Below are positions 7,598 to 12,234 of a DNA stretch of 12,234 nucleotides, one piece after another. The stretch is from the NCBI GenBank assembly GCA_964533785.1, contig CAZHNG010000210.1, forward strand, positions 1-12,234, read 5' to 3'. A program made the position numbers and the translations under genes. The stretch is from JANQRV01 sp964533785. GTDB lineage: Bacteria > Bacteroidota > Bacteroidia > Chitinophagales > Saprospiraceae. Numbering within the stretch: position 1 is the first letter of the stretch; every line of letters begins with the position of its first letter. Under the pieces are notes generated by a model that searched no databases, was not told the origin of the DNA, and was given only the letters and a program-made list of their open reading frames with translations.

Positions 7598-7737
7598 ATT
7601 AAGAAATGGGTATTTAAAAGGTTATCCTGCTATGGGCAGAAAAGGAGTAAGACCGAAATGGTGGCCAAACCTTAATATACTATGGCAGTGTACGAAAGCC
7701 TGTTGCTTTCCGGCGATTGCCAATAATCCATCACCCA

Positions 7738-8895
7738 CTATTTCACAATTGCCATATAAACGCTTGCGTAGGTCCCTACCCGGTCTTCTTTATGCGTTTG
7801 CGCGGTCAATTCTTTTTCAAATTCAACCTGATCGATTACGAAATCAGGGAAGAAATCCACTTCATGCGCTGCTGAACGGAGCAAAATTCTTGTTCCGGGC
7901 CGACTATTAGCTAGAATAAGTTCCCATTCTTCTTCTAAAGCCTGAACATTATGTTCGGCCAGCCAGTCCTGATGATCTAACAGTATAAAGTGGGAGTAAG
8001 TACCTGGATTTTCTTTCAGAAAGTCAGTGATCGTCGTCGTATGGGTTTTTATATTTTCAATATTGCTGCGCAGTTGACCAAAGTATTCTTCCTTTAAATA
8101 CAGCGGACAACAATCTTCTGTATATTCTCCATTCAAATATAGGCGCCAAAAGTAATTATCGTGTAACGGTAATTGGGTGAATACTTTGCGCAGGCATTCC
8201 TTTATGTACCCCAAAGCTCCTTTGTCATATTTATCGATAAACAACTCTTGTTGAGCGCGCGGTACGCCGACCAGACTCATGGTCAAATGACGGTTCACCA
8301 CCCAGCCTATAATGGGGTTAAGGATACGGCTTTCAATTTGATAATAGATTTGGGTTTGTTCTTCCAGGCTGGTGGCATCGAACATTTCCATTAACTTTCT
8401 ATAGAGTTTCCTTCTGGTTTTCAAGTAATTATTTGCCAGCCACGCAAATGTACCCGAAGACCCATAATGGTAAAAACTTTTTCTCAAGCCCCGACCATTG
8501 AAAAAATTAATGTTCTTATCCCAGTATTCTTGGGCAAATTCAGGAAGCAATATGCGTAAGTTATCAGTGTATAAACTTTCAACGCTATCGTGTCTTCCTT
8601 TGCCAAACATTGCAAACAAATCCTCGAAATCATTATTGCGGAAAACAGCCGTTTTTAATTGAAGAAGTGCGTTCTGCCTGGGATTGACGTCTATGCAATT
8701 GATTTGTTTCGGGTCGTCCAGGAGGTAGTCCAGGGCATTGCAGCCGGCACTGGTGATCATGACGATATTGCTGTCTTCGTCAAATTGTAATAATTTACGA
8801 TCACAACGCGGATCTTCCCAACAAGTATTGTAAACGAGGTTTTTCGTGTGGACTTGCCTGAACATCCAATCACGAACGGTATTTAGTCGCTTCAA
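7738..8895 (-). CDS. btaA: BtaA-like 3-amino-3-carboxypropyl transferase (DUF3419)
   Basis: DUF3419 / BtaA proteins move the 3-amino-3-carboxypropyl group of S-adenosylmethionine onto diacylglycerol, giving diacylglyceryl-homoserine. BtaB then methylates this to the phosphorus-free betaine lipid DGTS. In this 385-residue protein, the family entry motif LVYNTCWEDPRCD is at 20-32 and the SAM-binding Rossmann motif ITSAGCNALDYLL at 47-59. The acidic strand CIDVNPRQNALLQLK is at 67-81 and LLDHQDWL at 305-312. The first possible start is TTG at 8895; an in-frame ATG at 8865 would give 375 residues. I prefer 8895 because RDWMFRQVHTKNL reads like conserved family N-terminus, but this is uncertain. 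No btaB lies beside it in the window. It is divergent from a PhoD-like phosphatase gene, which suits a phosphate-saving role. Confidence 0.88.
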   Translation of the reverse strand: MKRLNTVRDWMFRQVHTKNLVYNTCWEDPRCDRKLLQFDEDSNIVMITSAGCNALDYLLDDPKQINCIDVNPRQNALLQLKTAVFRNNDFEDLFAMFGKGRHDSVESLYTDNLRILLPEFAQEYWDKNINFFNGRGLRKSFYHYGSSGTFAWLANNYLKTRRKLYRKLMEMFDATSLEEQTQIYYQIESRILNPIIGWVVNRHLTMSLVGVPRAQQELFIDKYDKGALGYIKECLRKVFTQLPLHDNYFWRLYLNGEYTEDCCPLYLKEEYFGQLRSNIENIKTHTTTITDFLKENPGTYSHFILLDHQDWLAEHNVQALEEEWELILANSRPGTRILLRSAAHEVDFFPDFVIDQVEFEKELTAQTHKEDRVGTYASVYMAIVK

Positions 8896-8925
8896 AGTGC
8901 TTGGTTTTTATTTTTATCCAACAGG

Positions 8926-8933
8926 CAAAAATA
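8926..8933 (-). promoter_or_regulatory. Candidate -7 promoter element for btaA
   Basis: The - strand reads TATTTTTG here, a full match to the Bacteroidota -7 consensus TAnnTTTG. It lies 30 bp before the TTG start of btaA. No TTG is visible at the expected -33 distance, so this is a partial promoter call in an AT-rich gap. Confidence 0.4.
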
Positions 8934-8978
8934 GAAAAATTGCATTGTAAAAATAATATTAAGTTTTTCCTGCCTGCA

Positions 8979-9006
8979 TTTTGGATGCTGATAAGATCGT
9001 ATTTTG
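8979..9006 (+). promoter_or_regulatory. Candidate promoter for the PhoD-like gene
   Basis: TTTTG (8979-8983) and TATTTTG (9000-9006) are separated by 16 bp. They resemble the Bacteroidota -33 TTG and -7 TAnnTTTG pair, with a -7 element one base short and spacing slightly below the usual range. Transcription would start about 10-15 bp before the ATG at 9025. Confidence 0.35.
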
Positions 9007-9024
9007 CCTACAAAAATAAGTATC

Positions 9025-10101
9025 ATGCGCAGTTTAATATTACTTTCCAGCCTTTTATTCTTTCATTCCTGCAATCAAAAGCAGGGAGACCTTATGACGG
9101 TCTCTTCTGAAGTAAGAGAGGTCTCGAACGATTTATATGCTGAATTGAACACGGATCAGGTCATTGATGTCATTGCTTTTGGATCCTGTAACGAGCAAAA
9201 TGATCCTCAGGTTATTTGGCCAACAATTGCAAAGCATACCCCTGATCTCTGGATCTGGTTGGGGGACAATATCTACGGTGACACCGAGAATATGAGCGTG
9301 ATGGCGGAAAAGTACGCTCAGCAGATGAGCCATGAACCCTACCGGGCTTTTATTAGTGAACACCCGATTATCGGCATTTGGGATGATCATGACTACGGCG
9401 TGAATGACGGGGATAAGAACTACAGTATGAAGGAAGAAAGTAAAGAATTAATGCTGGATTTTCTCAATGTAGCACCGGATGCTGAGGTAAGAGACCGTCC
9501 CGGTGCTTACCAATCTTATACGCTCGGGCCCGACGGCAAGCAAATCAAAGTGATTTTACTGGATGGCCGCTCCTTTCGCGATGAGTTAAGCAAGGGGGAA
9601 ACGCCGACTGGCCGCGGCTACCTCCCTAATCCAGAGGGTGATATACTAGGAGAAGCCCAATGGGATTGGCTGGAACAGCAGTTGGAAAATAGCGAGGCGG
9701 AAATCCATTTGATCGGTTGCGGTATTCAGTTCATTCCCGAGGAGCACCGGTTTGAAAAGTGGGCTAATTTCCCGGCTGCCAGGAAAAGGCTCTTTGACCT
9801 GATGGCGGAACATGACGTAAGCCAGCCAATTTTAATTAGCGGCGACCGGCACATCGCCGAAATTTCCAGATTAACGGTTGAAGGCCTTGAACAACCTATT
9901 TATGAAGTAACAGCGAGTGGAATGACTCATTCCTACGAATCTGTAGGCAACGAACCTAACCGTCACCGCGTCGGACCGATCATCGGCCAAAAAAACTTCG
10001 GATTGATGCGAATCGATTGGTCTGATGGGGATTCTCCATCTATTCAATTGGAGGTGAGGGGAATTGAAGGTCAGGAGTATATTATACAGAAAGTGAAATG
10101 A
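9025..10101 (+). CDS. PhoD-like metallophosphatase lipoprotein
   Basis: A 358-residue predicted lipoprotein of the PhoD-like alkaline phosphatase/phosphodiesterase family. The ATG at 9025 is chosen over an upstream in-frame TTG (9004) because it places a short signal peptide, MRSLILLSSLLFFHSC, with lipobox Cys16, right at the N-terminus. Family motifs in order are AFGSCNEQ (51-58), LGDNIYGD (79-86), WDDHDYG (119-125), LLDGRSFRD (178-186), AQWDWLEQQL (211-220) and GDRHIAE (273-279). The Asp and His of these motifs are the expected metal ligands. It differs from Bacillus PhoD in being a short lipoprotein rather than a Tat substrate. The likely role is phosphate release from esters or diesters outside the inner membrane; the substrate cannot be read from sequence. 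It is divergent from btaA and followed by a strong terminator. Confidence 0.88.
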   Translation: MRSLILLSSLLFFHSCNQKQGDLMTVSSEVREVSNDLYAELNTDQVIDVIAFGSCNEQNDPQVIWPTIAKHTPDLWIWLGDNIYGDTENMSVMAEKYAQQMSHEPYRAFISEHPIIGIWDDHDYGVNDGDKNYSMKEESKELMLDFLNVAPDAEVRDRPGAYQSYTLGPDGKQIKVILLDGRSFRDELSKGETPTGRGYLPNPEGDILGEAQWDWLEQQLENSEAEIHLIGCGIQFIPEEHRFEKWANFPAARKRLFDLMAEHDVSQPILISGDRHIAEISRLTVEGLEQPIYEVTASGMTHSYESVGNEPNRHRVGPIIGQKNFGLMRIDWSDGDSPSIQLEVRGIEGQEYIIQKVK

Positions 10102-10144
10102 AAAAAAGGTGACACCTAGGTGTCACCTAGGTGTCACCTTTTTT
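10102..10144 (+). terminator. Bidirectional terminator built from three 11-bp palindromes
   Basis: Three tandem units of AGGTGNCACCT lie at 10107-10117, 10118-10128 and 10129-10139, with middle base A, T, T. They are flanked by an A run (10101-10107) and a T run (10139-10144). The outer arms 10102-10117 and 10129-10144 pair perfectly over 16 bp around an 11-nt loop that is itself the middle unit. Units one and two alone form a perfect 22-bp palindrome. It starts at the stop codon of the PhoD-like gene and ends 15 bp from the ubiX stop, so it can serve both convergent genes. Confidence 0.9.
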
Positions 10145-10159
10145 CGCGTCTCCGATCCG

Positions 10160-10717
10160 TCACTCTCCCCAGCGGTAACTCTTCACCGAAAGATCAGCAA
10201 GGTCTAAAACCCGGTCGATCACCGTTGCTACTAAGGCTTCAAAATCTTTAGGCTGGCTGTAAAATGAGGGGCTGGCCGGACAAATGATGCCTCCGGCTTC
10301 CGTAATGGTCTTCATGTTATTGATATGAATGAGGCTGTACGGAGTATCCCTTGGCACCAGAATCAAACGGCGGCGTTCTTTCAGCATGACATCAGCCGCC
10401 CGGGTAATTAAATCATTTGAAATACCGGTAGCGATCCGCCCCATCAAACCCATCGAACAAGGGCATACAATTAGGGTGTCGTACCGGGCTGATCCCGACG
10501 CGAACGGGGCCATAAAATCATCTTTTTGGTAGAAATCGAATGGGTAATTATCGTAAGTTTCATCTCCCAGTTCGAATTGCCAATTAAACCGGGCATTTTT
10601 AGTCATCACTACCCCTACCTTCAAAGTGTCACTTGAAAACTGTTGCAATTTGTCCAATAGTACTTTCGCGTATATGGATCCGCTAGAACCACCAATGCCA
10701 ACCACAATTTTTCGCAT
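10160..10717 (-). CDS. ubiX: Flavin prenyltransferase UbiX
   Basis: Attaches a dimethylallyl group to FMN to make prenylated FMN, the cofactor of UbiD-type decarboxylases. The start at 10717 gives 185 residues (E. coli UbiX has 189) and begins MRKIVVGIGGSSGSIYAKVL, the family's nucleotide-fold entry. An upstream in-frame ATG at 10780 would add 21 residues with no family resemblance and is not preferred. Motifs are GGSSGS (9-14), CPCSMGLMGRIATGISNDL (85-103), TRAADVMLKERRRLILVPRDTP (105-126) and CPASPSFYSQP (146-156). No ubiD lies in the window, so the partner decarboxylase must be elsewhere. It is convergent with the PhoD-like gene and divergent from the thioredoxin-like gene. Confidence 0.93.
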   Translation of the reverse strand: MRKIVVGIGGSSGSIYAKVLLDKLQQFSSDTLKVGVVMTKNARFNWQFELGDETYDNYPFDFYQKDDFMAPFASGSARYDTLIVCPCSMGLMGRIATGISNDLITRAADVMLKERRRLILVPRDTPYSLIHINNMKTITEAGGIICPASPSFYSQPKDFEALVATVIDRVLDLADLSVKSYRWGE

Positions 10718-10935
10718 AGGTAACCAATTTTTGTTGGTGTAACCAAAAATGGCAGGAATGGTTCTTAAGTGGTCGGACACAATTATATTTTCGGTTTCTA
10801 TTTAAAAACGCTTCCTTTCTGTCCCCACCCCAACACCCGGAAGTTAAAATCCTCTTAAGAGAAGAATTTTCAGGACTTTAGAATGTTTATAGTTATAACT
10901 TGCTCATTCCTTTTTAAAATTGCAAAATAAACATC

Positions 10936-11472
10936 ATGAAAAGATTCGTCTTACTTGGAATAATAGCCCTTGCGGCTGGTATTGCTTTGCTTTCCTTTAC
11001 CAAAAAAGAACAGCAGGAACAAAAACAAGAATCCATTCAATGGATGACCTGGGATGAGGCCATACAGGCTAATGAAAAAGCTCCAAAAAAGATCTTTATC
11101 GACGTGTATACCGATTGGTGCGGCTGGTGCAAGAAAATGGATAAAACTACTTTTGCTGATGAGGAAGTAGCCACATTTTTAAATGAAAACTTTTATCCGG
11201 TAAAATTTAATGCCGAACAGAAAGAAGATATTGAATACAAAGGATACACGCTTAAGTATAAAGCCGGCGGACGCAGAGGTGTGCACGAACTGGCTTATTC
11301 GTTACTGGACGGGCGGCTCGGATATCCCGCTTATGTCTATCTGGATGAAGACCAAAATCGCATTACCATTTCTCCGGGTTTCAAAACCGTAAAGCCCTTT
11401 TTAAAAGAACTGAAATACATTGCGGGCGACCACTATCAGAGCACTCCTTTTGCGGAGTTTAATGAAGAGTAG
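10936..11472 (+). CDS. Membrane-anchored thioredoxin-like protein
   Basis: A 178-residue protein with an uncleaved-looking N-terminal membrane segment (residues 4-21, after MKR) and a Lys/Gln/Glu-rich linker (23-33). A thioredoxin-fold domain of the Thioredoxin_7 / DUF255-like kind spans about 36-165. The redox site is WCGWCKK with C62 and C65. The cis-proline is P131 in GYPAYVYLD, and IFIDVYTDWC (53-62) is the usual strand before the active site. It most likely acts outside the inner membrane as a thiol reductant or disulfide-handling protein; the partner is unknown. Its last 14 bp overlap the end of the convergent lipoprotein gene, so transcripts from the two strands would be complementary there. 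Confidence 0.88.
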   Translation: MKRFVLLGIIALAAGIALLSFTKKEQQEQKQESIQWMTWDEAIQANEKAPKKIFIDVYTDWCGWCKKMDKTTFADEEVATFLNENFYPVKFNAEQKEDIEYKGYTLKYKAGGRRGVHELAYSLLDGRLGYPAYVYLDEDQNRITISPGFKTVKPFLKELKYIAGDHYQSTPFAEFNEE

Positions 11473-12169
11473 AATCCTGATGTTCAAACCACAGACTTTC
11501 GCAATAGGCAAGATAGTCTTTAACCGCTAATTTAGCAGCGTCCAGGTGATTGAGCATATTCGTTTTATTGGCGGCTTTGAGAGGGGCTTGTTGGATGCTG
11601 TCCCGCAGTGCGCCGCTCAACAATTCCAGCGTCAAAAGTTGTTTTTGAGCTCCTAACCGGCATTTACCGGGTAAGGGGTTGTATAAATTGTCTTTGGCGG
11701 CGGCATAATAATCTGACGCATTGATCAACAATTCATTAATTTTATCCAGCCGGTAGGAAATGGGAGATCGTTCATCTGACAGCGTTTGTTTGATCCAACC
11801 TCCGAGGTTATACACAGAAGGATCTCTACGCAATGAGACGAGGTAGAGCTTTTTATTTTCTACGCTGTTGAACAATTCATTGATTTGATTTTTGAGCAAG
11901 AGATTCTCCTGTGGTGCCGTAATCCTATTTAATTCATTAGTGGTTGTTCTGAGACAAGCATAACAACGCATGATTTTATTTTTTGGAATAGGTGCACTAC
12001 TTTCTTGCATAATTGTACTGCAATATTGGGCATATTCCCGTTCGTAGTTCGACTTTATCCTTGCAAAGCGGTCTTCAGTGGAACACCCCTGGATCCATAC
12101 GACGATCAAAATCAACAAAAGGCCATTAGAATACTTTGCCGATTTTTGTTTTTTTGAAAGAAAAGTCAT
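11459..12169 (-). CDS. Lipoprotein of unknown function, distantly DUF885-N-like
   Basis: A 236-residue protein with a lysine-rich n-region (6-12), a hydrophobic core at 17-26 and lipobox IQGC (C29). The rest is mainly helical. I do not recognise it with confidence. The stretch LRRDPSVYNLGGWIKQTLSDERSP, then the RLDKINELLINASDYYAAAKDNL stretch, resembles the N-terminal helical part of DUF885 proteins, where a "rrdPslY" turn is followed by a short helix near "RL..iP..L..ar.nL". The remainder of that family, including its metal-binding region, is absent, so this would be a truncated or stand-alone N-domain. Three cysteines besides C29 cluster at about 49-71. The gene overlaps the thioredoxin-like gene tail to tail by 14 bp. 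Confidence 0.75.
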   Translation of the reverse strand: MTFLSKKQKSAKYSNGLLLILIVVWIQGCSTEDRFARIKSNYEREYAQYCSTIMQESSAPIPKNKIMRCYACLRTTTNELNRITAPQENLLLKNQINELFNSVENKKLYLVSLRRDPSVYNLGGWIKQTLSDERSPISYRLDKINELLINASDYYAAAKDNLYNPLPGKCRLGAQKQLLTLELLSGALRDSIQQAPLKAANKTNMLNHLDAAKLAVKDYLAYCESLWFEHQDSTLH

Positions 12170-12194
12170 TTTTTTTGTCTAAGTGATATACTCA

Positions 12195-12234
12195 TCCAGC
12201 GTCTAACCTCTAGCGTCTAACTTCTAGTGTCTAG
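12195..12234 (+). repeat. Heptamer array, copy D, cut by the window edge
   Basis: Units in exact 7-bp register: TCCAGCG, TCTAACC, TCTAGCG, TCTAACT, TCTAGTG, then TCTAG at the edge. The pattern is the same family as copies A-C. It lies 25 bp upstream of the start of the unrecognised lipoprotein gene and continues beyond the window. Confidence 0.75.

Larger units (their letters stand above)
7419..7737. other. Repeat-rich gap between ilvA and btaA
   Basis: This 319-bp gap lies upstream of ilvA and downstream of btaA (both -). It holds two heptamer elements in opposite orientation (7442-7493 and 7570-7597). Between them is an inverted repeat TGATAT (7547-7552) / ATATCA (7560-7565). A + strand frame starting at 7632 runs into btaA antisense and has no recognisable protein features. 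I see no clear terminator for btaA. Confidence 0.6.

Noticed and set aside
7632..7910. A 92-codon + strand reading frame at the btaA 3' end
   Set aside because: More than half is antisense to btaA, the rest is intergenic, and the translation shows no signal, domain or family resemblance.
1..12234. A possible mobile element or genomic island bounded by the heptamer arrays at both window edges
   Set aside because: The genes are mostly ordinary chromosomal functions (ilvA, ubiX, mgsA). There is no integrase, transposase or tRNA, and further arrays lie inside the window, so the edge positions look coincidental.
12195..12234. A CRISPR-like array
   Set aside because: The units are 7 bp and adjoining, with no spacers and no cas genes.

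Overview
The window looks like ordinary chromosome from a member of the Bacteroidota, possibly the Saprospiria, although the class is only a guess. The reasons are a DUF2911 gene, three genes with lipoprotein signal peptides, a lipoprotein whose C-terminus is an outer-membrane beta-barrel, A/T-rich leaders without clear Shine-Dalgarno sites, and at least one TAnnTTTG-type promoter match. There are nine genes. Strand changes at almost every step, so nearly all appear to be single-gene transcription units.

Layout: a heptamer repeat and an intrinsic terminator open the window (1-386). A 1279-residue lipoprotein follows (387-4226, +). It joins a purple-acid-phosphatase-type metallophosphatase, a middle region that resembles an atypical kinase fold, and an Omp85/BamA-like beta-barrel. 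Immediately after its stop lie 21 perfectly phased copies of a 7-bp unit (4231-4377). Next come methylglyoxal synthase mgsA (-), a secreted DUF2911 protein (+) with its terminator, and threonine ammonia-lyase ilvA (-). A repeat-rich gap (7419-7737) separates ilvA from btaA, the first enzyme of betaine-lipid synthesis (-), which is divergent from a PhoD-like phosphatase lipoprotein (+). A bidirectional terminator made of three 11-bp palindromes separates phoD from flavin prenyltransferase ubiX (-). The window ends with a membrane-anchored thioredoxin-like protein (+), overlapped tail to tail by an unrecognised lipoprotein (-) that resembles the front part of DUF885 proteins, and another heptamer array running off the edge.

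Two themes stand out. First, four of the nine products touch phosphate economy: the phosphatase-barrel fusion, MgsA (releases phosphate from dihydroxyacetone phosphate), BtaA (phosphorus-free lipid) and the PhoD-like protein. Co-regulation is inferred, not shown. Second, the non-coding DNA carries two kinds of heptanucleotide repeat: one long local array (GARCRAT) and a dispersed TCTAGCG-type element at four places. One dispersed copy appears to have been interrupted by a 24-bp hairpin insertion with a 6-bp duplication. No tRNA, rRNA, CRISPR array, transposase or phage gene is seen, and no complete new defence or mobile system is evident.
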